In this document: positions 34,862 through 43,026 of the stretch, piece by piece
Layout: every line of letters starts with the position of its first letter
Numbering within the stretch: position 1 is the stretch's first letter
From: Deltaproteobacteria bacterium
Lineage (GTDB): Bacteria; Desulfobacterota; Binatia; Binatales; Binataceae
Length of the DNA stretch: 64,000 nucleotides
NCBI GenBank assembly: GCA_003135135.1
Contig: PLDK01000029.1
Location: 1 to 64,000, forward strand
Direction of reading: 5' to 3'
Notes under the pieces: model-generated
Database searches by the model: none
What the model was told of the DNA's origin: nothing
What the model saw: the letters and a program-made list of their open reading frames with translations, nothing else
Translations under genes and position numbers: made by a program

Positions 34862-35965
34862 GTGAATCCCATTTCACCTGAGCATCGCCGCCTGCTCTCG
34901 GCCTATCGGATGCCGCCCGAATGGGCGCCGCATCTCGCCTGTTACCTCGCATGGCCGCACAATCTCGACACCTGGCCCGGCAAGTTCGACGTCATCCCGC
35001 CGATCTATGCGGATATGGTCGCGGCCGTCGCGCGATTCGAGCCCGTCCGCCTGATGGTCAACAACGAACCGCAGATCGATGAAGTGCGCGCGATGATTCG
35101 CGACGCCGCCCGCCGCCGGGGCGATAGCGATGACGCCGCGAATCGGGCTGTCGATATATTTTATCTGCCCACCAACGACGCATGGGCGCGCGACCACGGC
35201 CCGATTTTCGTCAACCGCCTCGCAACCGATTCGTCTGTCGGCCCAAATCAGATCGCGCTCGACTGGCGCTTCAACTCGTGGGGCCAGAAGTACGGCGCCT
35301 TCGATCTCGACGATGTCGTCCCGCAAAAGCTTGGGGGCCGCTACGGCTTCGATGTGATCGAGCCGGGAATCGTGCTCGAGGGCGGCTCGATCGACGTCAA
35401 CGGCGCCGGCTCCGTGCTCACCACCGAGTCATGCCTGCTCAACCCCAATCGAAATCCCGCGCTCAGCCGCGCCGGCATCGAGGATTACCTGCGCACGTAT
35501 CTCGGCGTGACCAACGTGCTATGGCTCGGCGACGGAATCGCGGGCGACGACACCGACGGCCACATCGACGACCTCGCGCGCTTCGTCGCCCCCGACACTA
35601 TCGTCACCGTCCTCGAGGACGATCCCGCCGACGTGAACTACCCTGTCCTGCGCGACAACCTCGAGCGCCTGCGCGCGATGCGCGATCAGGACGGCCGCCC
35701 CTTCAACATCGAAACTATCCCGATGCCCCCGGCTGTCATCTACGACGGTACGCGCCTGCCCGCCTCCTACGCGAACTTCTATATAGCCAACCGCGCAGTC
35801 CTGATGCCGACCTTCGACGCCGCCACCGATACCGTCGCGGCCGCGACGCTCTCCCGACTCTTGCCCGGCCGCCGCGTCGTCGGCGTCCCGTCGACGGACC
35901 TGGTCTGGGGCCTCGGCTCCGTTCATTGCCTGAGCCAGCAGCACCCTGCGCCCCCAACCACCTGA
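34862..35965 (+). CDS. aguA: Agmatine deiminase
   Basis: A 367-residue guanidino-group-modifying enzyme producing N-carbamoylputrescine from agmatine. Substrate and catalytic segments are visible: NDAWARDHGP, VLEGGSIDVNG, GIAGDDTDGHIDDLARF (in part) and the C-terminal nucleophile Cys in GSVHCLSQQ. The GTG start at 34862 lies two bases after the aguB stop, indicating a two-gene polyamine operon. No arginine decarboxylase is in the window. Confidence 0.93.
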   Translation: MNPISPEHRRLLSAYRMPPEWAPHLACYLAWPHNLDTWPGKFDVIPPIYADMVAAVARFEPVRLMVNNEPQIDEVRAMIRDAARRRGDSDDAANRAVDIFYLPTNDAWARDHGPIFVNRLATDSSVGPNQIALDWRFNSWGQKYGAFDLDDVVPQKLGGRYGFDVIEPGIVLEGGSIDVNGAGSVLTTESCLLNPNRNPALSRAGIEDYLRTYLGVTNVLWLGDGIAGDDTDGHIDDLARFVAPDTIVTVLEDDPADVNYPVLRDNLERLRAMRDQDGRPFNIETIPMPPAVIYDGTRLPASYANFYIANRAVLMPTFDAATDTVAAATLSRLLPGRRVVGVPSTDLVWGLGSVHCLSQQHPAPPTT

Positions 35966-36009
35966 ACCCCTGCTCGCTTCGTCAGCCCGTCCGTTCATTC
36001 TTGTGTTAA

Positions 36010-36057
36010 TAATCTTAAGTTTAGACTTGACAATCTTAATATTTGGGTCAATATTCT
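36010..36057 (+). promoter_or_regulatory. AT-rich promoter of DUF2089 gene, likely leaderless
   Basis: TTGACA (36027-36032) and TATTCT (36052-36057) are 19 bp apart in an AT-rich island. The -10 box ends five bases before the ATG at 36063, so transcription would start at or next to the start codon. The word AATCTTAA occurs twice (36011-36018 and 36032-36039), which could be operator half-sites. Confidence 0.5.
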
Positions 36058-36062
36058 CCTCC

Positions 36063-36464
36063 ATGCGGCCAATAATTCTTAAATGCCCATCATGCGATGG
36101 AAATCTGACAGTCGCGCGCCTGCGATGCCCTGATTGCTCGATCTCCATCGACGGCGAATTCGCCCCGCCCGCCCTGCTCAAGCTCAGCGGTGCGCAAATC
36201 GATTTCGTCGAGGTCTTCATCAAGAACCGCGGCGTAATCCGCGAAGTCGAGCGCGAACTCGGCGTCTCGTACCCGACCGTGCGCGCCCGACTCGACGAAG
36301 TCATCACCGCGCTCGGCTACTCCGTCAAGTCCGCTCCCGAGGCCGCGCCTTCCGACGACGACGGCTCGCGGCGCCGCTCGGTCCTGGCCGATCTGAAGGG
36401 CGGCAAGCTCACCCCCGAAGAAGCGCTCGCTGCGCTCAACGAGCCCCGCGCAAAAGACGACTGA
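36063..36464 (+). CDS. DUF2089 family zinc-ribbon/HTH protein
   Basis: A 133-residue protein. An N-terminal zinc ribbon (Cys8, Cys11, Cys22, Cys25) is followed by a helix-turn-helix-like segment (FIKNRGVIREVERELGVSYP in part) and a C-terminal motif LADLKGGKLTPEEALAALN. This is the layout of DUF2089 proteins, which are probable transcription factors. The start has no Shine-Dalgarno and sits right at the predicted transcription start. The next gene shares the same kind of C-terminal motif, so the two likely act together. Confidence 0.85.
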   Translation: MRPIILKCPSCDGNLTVARLRCPDCSISIDGEFAPPALLKLSGAQIDFVEVFIKNRGVIREVERELGVSYPTVRARLDEVITALGYSVKSAPEAAPSDDDGSRRRSVLADLKGGKLTPEEALAALNEPRAKDD

Positions 36465-36519
36465 GCAAGTGAAAAACTAAAAAAGTGAAAAATGAAAAAA
36501 TCAAAGGAGGAAATCCGCC

Positions 36520-38244
36520 ATGGCCATCTCGACGCTCGAAGGAGTTGAATCAATCCGCATCCTGCGCGCAGCCGGAAATCTGAAAATCACCGGCGTCGGC
36601 GCCGATCATGCCGCCGTCGAGATCGATTCGAACACCGCGCCGGATATCACTCGCGACGCCGGCGTCGCCGAAGTGACGCTGCGCGACAACGCCGCCGTCA
36701 CGGTCCCCGCCGGTGTCGCCGTCGAAATCGAAGATCTCGCCGGCAACCTCGACGTCTCCGATCTCGCCACCCCCTTCGTCGTCAAGCGCGTTCGCGGCAA
36801 TCTCCACGCGCGCCGCCTCGGCGCCATCTCCATTGGCGACACCGTCAGCGGCAACGTCTCCATCAAGGAAGCCGGTTCGGTTGAAGGCCTCAAAGTCCGC
36901 GGTGCGCTCTCGGTCGAATCCGCGCGCGCGGTCACCTTCAGCCTGGTCGCCGGCGAATTCGATTGCCGCGCCATCGACGGCGAAGTCGCGATCGAAAAAA
37001 TCGCCGGCGGTGCGCGGCTGCGTGGCCTGCGCGCGCCGTTCATCGCCCGCGTCGTCGGTGGACATCTCGAAATCGAAGACGCCGCCCACGTCGAAGCCGG
37101 CGTCGTCGGCGGCAAAGTGCGCGCCGCCAACCTGTCCGGCGGAGTCCGGATTGGCAAAATAGGCGGCAAGCTCGCGGCCGACAGCGTCGCCGGCGAAATC
37201 GCAGTGGGCTTTGTCGACGGCAGCGTGCGTATCGCCCGCCTCGGCGGCGCGCTCAATCTCGAGGATGTGGGCGGCGCGGTCTATCTCGCCGGTCCGTTTC
37301 CGGCCGATAAAACCTGGAGCGTTAGAAGCCGTGGACGGGTCAACGTCGAGGTGGACGCCAACGCTTCGCTCGAGCTCGACGCCGCCGCGGGATGGGGCCG
37401 AATCCGCACCTACGGCGTCGACGCCGCGGGGCTTGAGCGCCTCGGCCGCAATCACGTTCACGGTCCGATCGGTCCCGACCCGATCTTGGGCGCGCGCCTG
37501 AAACTTGCCGTCGAGACTCGCGGCGCCGACGTGATTGTCGCCAGCGCCGACGCGCGCGAGCGCGATTTCTCCGGCCGCGGCTACCGCTCGCGCATGGGCG
37601 GCTCATTCTCCGCCCCGTTCGAGGATCTCGCCGGCGAGCTTGGCGGCGAGATTCCCGCCTTTGTGCGCAGCGTGCTCGACGCCGCCGGCCAGTTCGTTGC
37701 CGAGAGCGGCGGGATGTCCAGCACCATCGTGCGCGAAGTTACCCGCGACGTGAAACGCAGCGTCAGCGAGGGACTCCGCGAAGTCGAGCGTGCGGTCTCC
37801 GAAATCCAGGAGTCGATCCCCGGCGATGTCGGCGATCGGCTCGGCAAGCTTGGCAAGGAAGTCGGCGACCTGGTGGCCGACGCCGTGCGCGGCGGTTCGC
37901 GCGAGGCCCGCCATGAGATGCGCGAGCGGGTGCGCCAGGCCGCGCGCGAGATGCGCGACAAGATCCGCGAAGCCGCGCGCAACGTGCGCAACCGTTCGCA
38001 TGATCAGGCCGGCGGCACTACTCAGTCCACTACTCAATCAACTACTCAGTCCACCGCTGAAAAGCCGGCCTCTGATAGTCAGGCGGCCCGGTTCACGCCA
38101 GGCGCGACTGAAAAACTCGGTCGCGACGACGCGATCCTTGAAATTCTCGCCGCCGTGAAAGATGGCCGCCTCGAGCCCGACGAGGCCGACGATCTCATCA
38201 ACGCCTGGATGGAGGTTTCCCGCGACGCCGACGCCCGCCGCTGA
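36520..38244 (+). CDS. Large beta-repeat protein with amphipathic helix and SHOCT-like end
   Basis: A 574-residue protein with AAAGGAGG upstream. Residues 1-270 are a ladder of short beta repeats (for example NLKITGVGAD, NLDVSDLATP, NVSIKEAGSV, GVRIGKIGG), like DUF4097/YvlB-type adhesin folds. Residues about 360-490 are helical, with a strongly basic/acidic alternating segment (ARHEMRERVRQAAREMRDKI, in part). A TTQS repeat linker follows. The final 50 residues (ILEILAAVKDGRLEPDEADD in part) resemble the oligomerisation motif of YvlB/LiaX envelope-stress proteins. No signal peptide is seen. Partner of the DUF2089 protein 55 bp upstream. Confidence 0.65.
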   Translation: MAISTLEGVESIRILRAAGNLKITGVGADHAAVEIDSNTAPDITRDAGVAEVTLRDNAAVTVPAGVAVEIEDLAGNLDVSDLATPFVVKRVRGNLHARRLGAISIGDTVSGNVSIKEAGSVEGLKVRGALSVESARAVTFSLVAGEFDCRAIDGEVAIEKIAGGARLRGLRAPFIARVVGGHLEIEDAAHVEAGVVGGKVRAANLSGGVRIGKIGGKLAADSVAGEIAVGFVDGSVRIARLGGALNLEDVGGAVYLAGPFPADKTWSVRSRGRVNVEVDANASLELDAAAGWGRIRTYGVDAAGLERLGRNHVHGPIGPDPILGARLKLAVETRGADVIVASADARERDFSGRGYRSRMGGSFSAPFEDLAGELGGEIPAFVRSVLDAAGQFVAESGGMSSTIVREVTRDVKRSVSEGLREVERAVSEIQESIPGDVGDRLGKLGKEVGDLVADAVRGGSREARHEMRERVRQAAREMRDKIREAARNVRNRSHDQAGGTTQSTTQSTTQSTAEKPASDSQAARFTPGATEKLGRDDAILEILAAVKDGRLEPDEADDLINAWMEVSRDADARR

Positions 38245-38360
38245 CGCGGTCCAGTCGCGCCGGTGCAACGGGCGCTTGGCCGGCGCAGGCCCCCCTCGTG
38301 GCGCTTTGGCAGGGATGCGTCTTGCGCTAGATTGCCCGCAGCGGAGCCGATCCTCGTCGA

Positions 38361-39599
38361 TTGCAGTTGTGGGGGAGACTCGCGCGCAGCTTAGTGGGTA
38401 GTTCGATACTCGACTTCTTCAGACGAGCGCCGTGGCTCACACGCCGGCGCCTCGTCGTATATCCGAAACTGTTCCTCACGGTTTACCTCGTAAGCGCCAT
38501 CGCCTGGCTGATGTCGAGCAAGGGTCTCGTCGATCCCGCCGGGCATCCCATCGGCGCCGACTTCATCGACCCGTGGTCTGCCTCCTGGCTGACGCTCCAC
38601 GGCGCTCCGGCCGCCGTTTACGACGTCGCACGCCTGTGGTCCGTCGAACGCTGGGCGGTCGCCGACCCGGCGGTTGGCTTCGCCGGCTTTCACTACCCGC
38701 CGATGTATCTGCTGGCAATCTTGCCGCTCGCACTTGCGCCGTACGTCTGGTCTTTGCTCGCATGGACCGCGGCAACCTTCGCCGCTTATCTCGGGGTCAT
38801 GTGGAAGATCGATCCCGAGCGCGATTCGCTTTGGCTGGCGATCGCTTTTCCCGGCGCGATGGTCAACCTGACCAACGGGCAGAATGGATTTATCACTCTC
38901 GGCTTGCTCGGAGCCGCCCTGCTGACGCTTGAGCGCCGCCCGATTCTCGCCGGCGTGATGTTCGGGCTGATGAGTTACAAGCCGCAATACGGCGCGCTCG
39001 TGCCGATATTTCTGCTCGCCACCGGCCGCTGGCGCGCGATCGGATCGGCGTCGCTCACGGTGGTATTGTTCGCAGCTCTGTCGCTGGCGATATTCGGTGA
39101 GCAAAGCTGGCAGGCTTTTTTTACCAGCGTCAGCTTCACCCGCCATGTCGTGCTCGAGCAGGGCGGCAGTGGATTCGAGAAACTGCAGAGCGCGTTTGCG
39201 GCCGCGCGCCTGTGGGGAGTCGGCGTCGCGACAGCTTATGCCTTCCAGGCCGCGGTAAGCTTGACAACCGCGCTCTCCCTCATCTGGATATGCCGCCGAA
39301 CCGCCAAATTTGAGCTTCACGCCGCCGCGCTCGCAACCGCCATTTTGCTGGTGACGCCCTACATGATGGACTACGACCTGGTCGTGCTTGCGCTGCCCAT
39401 TGCATGGGTTGCCATTGAAGGGCGGCGCTCGGGTTTCCTCCCGTGGGAAAAATCGCTGCTCGCATTCGTATGGCTCCTGCCGCTGTTCGCGCGCTCACTG
39501 GCCGGTCACGCGATGATTCCAATCGCACCGCTTGCGATGCTGTTGCTGATGGCCGACATCGCGCGGCGCGCGCAGTTGCCCGCCCCCGCACCGGGGTAG
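38361..39599 (+). CDS. DUF2029/GT87-type membrane glycosyltransferase
   Basis: A polytopic membrane protein of up to 412 residues. About ten helices begin at residue 37; an extracytoplasmic segment has GADFIDPWSASWLTL and, further on, FHYPPMYLL, typical of GT87 polyprenyl-phosphate-mannose transferases. The first start is TTG 38361 with a weak ribosome site; a GTG eleven codons later is possible. Substrate is unknown. Stands alone between the beta-repeat gene and an unknown membrane gene. Confidence 0.78.
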   Translation: MQLWGRLARSLVGSSILDFFRRAPWLTRRRLVVYPKLFLTVYLVSAIAWLMSSKGLVDPAGHPIGADFIDPWSASWLTLHGAPAAVYDVARLWSVERWAVADPAVGFAGFHYPPMYLLAILPLALAPYVWSLLAWTAATFAAYLGVMWKIDPERDSLWLAIAFPGAMVNLTNGQNGFITLGLLGAALLTLERRPILAGVMFGLMSYKPQYGALVPIFLLATGRWRAIGSASLTVVLFAALSLAIFGEQSWQAFFTSVSFTRHVVLEQGGSGFEKLQSAFAAARLWGVGVATAYAFQAAVSLTTALSLIWICRRTAKFELHAAALATAILLVTPYMMDYDLVVLALPIAWVAIEGRRSGFLPWEKSLLAFVWLLPLFARSLAGHAMIPIAPLAMLLLMADIARRAQLPAPAPG

Positions 39600-39737
39600 A
39601 ATGTCGTTGAGCTTGGACATTTCGGCTCATCAAGGTCCTTTGGCGGCGAAGTTCCGTTCTCTATCTTTATCCTGTCGGGATTCCGATAATCGGCTGGGCG
39701 CTGATTGGCGCGATTGTCAGTGAAGGAGGGCGCGTGC

Positions 39738-40355
39738 GTGGCGGAGGATAAGAAACTTTCGGGCGTTGTAATCGGCCTGATGGCGTTCGGGCCCTTCGTC
39801 CTCTACGGCTTTGCTTCCGGCGCCAATCACTGGCGCGTGGCGACCGGCGGCGGGTTAATCCTCTGTCTGGTATTTATCGCCGTGCGGCTGCGCCACCGTA
39901 TCCCCGTCAGACTGATGGACTGGACCGGGCTCGGCTTCTTCGCGATCGCCTCAGTCCTGGCGATAGGGCTGCACTCGGCCGCGTTTCCGATTTACAACGT
40001 GGTCGTCATCTGGTCATGCTTCGCGGTTGCGGCGTGGAGCTCGATCGCGATCGGCCATCCGTTCACCGCCGCCTACGCCCGCGAAAACACGCCGCCCGAA
40101 TTCTGGGTTCATCCGGTCTTCATCCGGCTCAATCTGGTGATGACTCTTGTCTGGTGCGGATTGATGACCGTCAACGTCGGCTTCGCTGTCACAGGTGTCG
40201 TCATCGGCGGCAACTTCGGCAAGCTGGTACCAGGATTTGCGCTGCCGACGGCATTGTTGATTGCCGGGTTCGTCTTCAACAGTCGTTTTCCCGCCCGCTA
40301 CCTGGCGCGAGCCGGTGACCTCGGCGGCGGCGCAAGCCCGGCGGTTCCCGGGTAG
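39738..40355 (+). CDS. Six-helix membrane protein of unknown function
   Basis: A 205-residue protein with hydrophobic helices at about 8-27, 31-45, 57-73, 80-98, 125-150 and 160-180. AAGGAGGG before the GTG at 39738 fixes the start. Between helices 4 and 5 lies a polar loop, AYARENTPPEFWVHP, similar to loops in DUF-type septation or permease-like proteins. Nothing more specific can be said. Confidence 0.75.
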   Translation: MAEDKKLSGVVIGLMAFGPFVLYGFASGANHWRVATGGGLILCLVFIAVRLRHRIPVRLMDWTGLGFFAIASVLAIGLHSAAFPIYNVVVIWSCFAVAAWSSIAIGHPFTAAYARENTPPEFWVHPVFIRLNLVMTLVWCGLMTVNVGFAVTGVVIGGNFGKLVPGFALPTALLIAGFVFNSRFPARYLARAGDLGGGASPAVPG

Positions 40356-40456
40356 GGAGTTTCGCTTTCGGGTAAGCGCGGGCGAAGCCGGCAAGCGCGA
40401 TCGCCGCGATGAGAATTCGCCCAGTGGAGAAATTGTACGGCGCCCGGGCGGCGCGG

Positions 40457-41068
40457 CTACAGCTTCACAGTTTTGAGCGCGTCCAGGATTCTTGCCGTCA
40501 GCTTCGGGTTCATCGTCTGACCCTTGAGCGTCATCGCTTCGAGGATCAGGAACACGATTTGCGGGATCAGTTCGTAGTCGGCGCCGGCCGCGTCGGGACT
40601 CGGGAACAGTTCCTTGTAGGATTGACCGATGAATTCCGACATCCGGTCGTTCGCTGCGCGCACCGACTCGCGCAGATACAAATCGGTACGGCTCGCGACC
40701 ACCAGTTCGAGCCACGCGGTCGCCAGCCGGCCGTTGGCAATCTCCCACAGCAAATCGATCGCCATGGCCCGCCGATCGTTCTCATTGGTCAGCCGGCTGA
40801 CCTTCTCCTTCATCTCGCCGAACATCAACTCGAAGAGGTGCTCGATCGCGCTGGTGAGCAATTCCTCTTTCTTGGGGAAATGGTAGAGCTGCGCGCCGCG
40901 CGAAAGGCCGGCGCGCTCCGCGATTTCGGAAGTCGTCGTGTTCGCATAGCCGCGATCGATCAGGCACACAATCGCCGCGTCGAGCAGGCGGCGCCGCGTT
41001 TCCGCGGTTTTCTCTTCCTGCGTCAGTCGCGGCCTGAAACTGCTTCCGGTTGGTGAAGAGGCGCCCAT
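40457..41068 (-). CDS. TetR family transcriptional regulator
   Basis: A 203-residue repressor-type protein. The N-terminal HTH reads TTTSEIAERAGLSRGAQLYH with the following FPKKEELL, typical of TetR. The C-terminal 140 residues form the ligand-binding helical domain. It is divergent from the hotdog-fold gene. No operator palindrome is clear in the gap, which also holds a dispersed repeat. Confidence 0.92.
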   Translation of the reverse strand: MGASSPTGSSFRPRLTQEEKTAETRRRLLDAAIVCLIDRGYANTTTSEIAERAGLSRGAQLYHFPKKEELLTSAIEHLFELMFGEMKEKVSRLTNENDRRAMAIDLLWEIANGRLATAWLELVVASRTDLYLRESVRAANDRMSEFIGQSYKELFPSPDAAGADYELIPQIVFLILEAMTLKGQTMNPKLTARILDALKTVKL

Positions 41069-41371
41069 CGCGGCGACAATCGTAGCAGACCCGCAATCGC
41101 GATCAAGGAAGCTCTGTCCGAATCGAATCGATCGTCAAGACGTTTACCCGCGATATCGGCATTTCAGGCGATCTGAAGCCGGCAGCGCACGACGCCGCGA
41201 AAATCCGCCGTAGACGCGCAAGCAAGCGGCAAATGCGCAGTTGGCGCCCACCTGCGCAGGCCGGAGCCGGACGCGAGCGTCAGCCGGATCGCGACTTGAC
41301 GATGGGTTGGGTAAGCGACTACGAATCGGATGTTTGCAAAGTCAAAATGGAAATTCCGGGGATCTGATACC
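41069..41371. other. Intergenic region with dispersed repeat
   Basis: This 303-bp gap between the TetR gene and the hotdog gene contains no gene. Segments 41071-41103 and 41151-41178 recur, in the same order, at 46465-46494 and 46503-46530. Confidence 0.6.
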
Positions 41372-41869
41372 GTGAGCACACCTTCGAAGCTTGAACTCGA
41401 GCGCTTCGTCTCGACGTTTCCATATTCGAGCGAGGCATTCCTGGTCGACGAGGTGCTGTCTGTCGACCTCGCGCAGCGAGAGATCGAAGCGCGTATGGAC
41501 ACGACGCGCTCGCTGCCCGTCGGGCGGTATCAAGTGGGCGATCCGGGCGTCCATCCTCGGCACGTATCGGGGCCCGACCTTATACTGCTGACCGGCAACC
41601 TCGGATGCCTTCACGGCTACTTCCTGCACGGCTGTCGTTGGGAGGAGGGATGGGTCGGGTTCGGCAACCGCATCCATCGTGCTGATTTCCGAAGTCTGGT
41701 AACCATTGGACCGCCGCTGCGGCTCCATTCCAAAGAGACCAAGGTCCGCGAAGGGCCGAAGCGGGTTGTGCTGCGCTTCGAGTTTCGCTTCTGGCAGGAG
41801 GAGCGGCTGGTCTACTTTGGCGACCAGTCGGCAATCTTCGTTAAAGGTCGGGAGTTCGAGGGAGATTAG
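41372..41869 (+). CDS. FabZ-like hotdog-fold protein
   Basis: A 165-residue protein of the hotdog type. The order EAFLVDEVLSVD, then a strand REIEARMDT, then the long helix (PDLILLTGNLGCLHGYFLHG) and C-terminal strands resembles FabZ/PhaJ-like acyl dehydratases and thioesterases. The FabZ catalytic histidine may be the His in HPRHVSGPD; the glutamate is not obvious, so activity is doubtful. The start is GTG 41372 with GGGGA upstream. Divergent from the TetR gene and possibly regulated by it. Confidence 0.6.
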   Translation: MSTPSKLELERFVSTFPYSSEAFLVDEVLSVDLAQREIEARMDTTRSLPVGRYQVGDPGVHPRHVSGPDLILLTGNLGCLHGYFLHGCRWEEGWVGFGNRIHRADFRSLVTIGPPLRLHSKETKVREGPKRVVLRFEFRFWQEERLVYFGDQSAIFVKGREFEGD

Positions 41870-41955
41870 CCGGCGCTCTTATTAACCCTGCCCCGCAGCA
41901 CGCCCTGGCACGCCGGAACCATCGCATCACCGCTTCCGCGCGTCTTGCGTATAAC

Positions 41956-42300
41956 CTAATTCACCTTGAGGTCGGCGGCCGCGACGCACCGTTGCTGCAT
42001 CGACGGCGGACCGGGGAATATAGGGTTATCTTCCTGTAAAAGATTTTTGCCGCGCTGAGCTTCACACTGCGGATAGGTATCGAAAACGCCAATCCCCGAC
42101 CACTGTGAAAACGGCGTGTCGAAGTCGGCGACCTTGCCCCACTTGGTGCAATTATCCATACGCTTATTGGATCCAATCCATGCGTCGAATATCCGGCCCT
42201 CAAAGCCTCCAGCGCAGCTGCAGGAGGTTTTCGCAAGGTTCGGCGGCACCATCAGATACCAGCCCACAAGCGCGATAGCGACGGTGTGGCGGACATTCAT
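41956..42300 (-). CDS. Small secreted Cys-containing protein
   Basis: A 114-residue protein with a signal peptide (VRHTVAIALVGWYLMVPP, cut near NLAKTS) and cysteines at several positions in the mature part (SCSC, DNCTKW, PQCEA, QRC), suggesting disulfide bonds in the periplasm or outside. No family is recognised. The ATG at 42300 is not preceded by a strong ribosome site. Confidence 0.5.
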   Translation of the reverse strand: MNVRHTVAIALVGWYLMVPPNLAKTSCSCAGGFEGRIFDAWIGSNKRMDNCTKWGKVADFDTPFSQWSGIGVFDTYPQCEAQRGKNLLQEDNPIFPGPPSMQQRCVAAADLKVN

Positions 42301-42368
42301 ACCCACGATTTAGCAGACTTCCACCCTGCCGATAAATGGCGGAGCGCATCTTCGACAGCTGTGCTCCG

Positions 42369-42386
42369 GCAGGGGTGACCCCTGGC
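42369..42386. repeat. Palindromic REP-like unit
   Basis: GCAGGGGTGACCCCTGGC, one of four related palindromes in the window (others at 42482-42498, 53623-53639, 53722-53738), all intergenic and able to form a 6-7 bp stem. Confidence 0.7.
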
Positions 42387-42440
42387 CGTTGGCACGGCTG
42401 GCCACTATTAAGACCCGTTGGCACGGGAGGCCAGTATTAA

Positions 42441-42499
42441 GAGAGCGCGCGCGACAACGGAGCGCGGCGTTAACGGTGGGTGCAGGGCTCACCCCTGCC
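42441..42499 (+). repeat. 59-bp dispersed repeat, copy 1
   Basis: Matches 53582-53640 at about 54 of 59 positions. It ends in the palindrome GCAGGGCTCACCCCTGC (42482-42498). Both copies lie between genes in the same orientation. Confidence 0.8.
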
Positions 42500-42730
42500 G
42501 GCGCGTTGGCGACTTTTCTAAGCGACATTTGCCACGTCGCTTGCGTCGCTCGAATCTGGCCGACTATCGGAGACACTTTGCAGACACCATCGCGAAAAAC
42601 CCTGCGCAGATGCGCGACTAATGTGGGGCTGCCAGACTGGCAATCTGGTGGCGGAGCCGATTGCGCGTGATTACGAGCGGATGGCGCGCGAGAAGGCGGC
42701 GGTGGGCCGCTCCAGCGCGCAGGCACTCCA

Positions 42731-42870
42731 TCACGGAGAGTATAGCTCCGTGCTGCTGAGACTCCCGTCAACGCCAGGGTTGCCATCGAAGCCGCCGGCG
42801 ATCAGCACGTTGCCGTTGGGCAGCAGCGTCGCGGTAGCAATACTACGCGCGGTGTTCATCACCGGCGTCG
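42731..42870 (-). pseudogene. Remnant of a Kelch-repeat gene
   Basis: The minus strand encodes TPVMNTARSIATATLLPNGN followed by VLIAGGF...STELYSP and a stop. This is one blade of the Kelch type found in large secreted soil-bacterial proteins. There is no start or other blade, and the upstream part is repeat sequence, so it is a gene remnant about 160 bp downstream of an intact Kelch gene on the same strand. Confidence 0.65.
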
Positions 42871-43026
42871 ATGTCGATGGCGCGAAGCTGTCCGAGATTC
42901 TTCGACTTCGTTCGCGGTCGCTCACTTCGCTCAGAAAGACAAACCCCCAGTCAAGCGCGTGGTGGGCGGCTTTAAGGCGACGGTCCGCGGACCTAGGGAA
43001 ATCGCGCGCGGATAGGTTTTGCCAGA

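Larger units (their letters stand above)
42301..43026. other. Repeat-rich decayed intergenic region
   Basis: About 730 bp with no intact gene. It contains palindromic repeat units (42369-42386 and 42482-42498), a 59-bp element shared with 53582-53640, and a broken Kelch fragment on the minus strand (42731-42870). Long open frames here on both strands have low-complexity translations and look accidental. Confidence 0.65.

Noticed and set aside
33936-34952. Antisense frame over aguB
   Set aside because: The sense strand has the complete nitrilase triad and operon spacing to aguA.
42310-42786. 158-codon minus-strand frame in the repeat region
   Set aside because: Translation is low-complexity and spans two palindromic repeats; no ribosome site.
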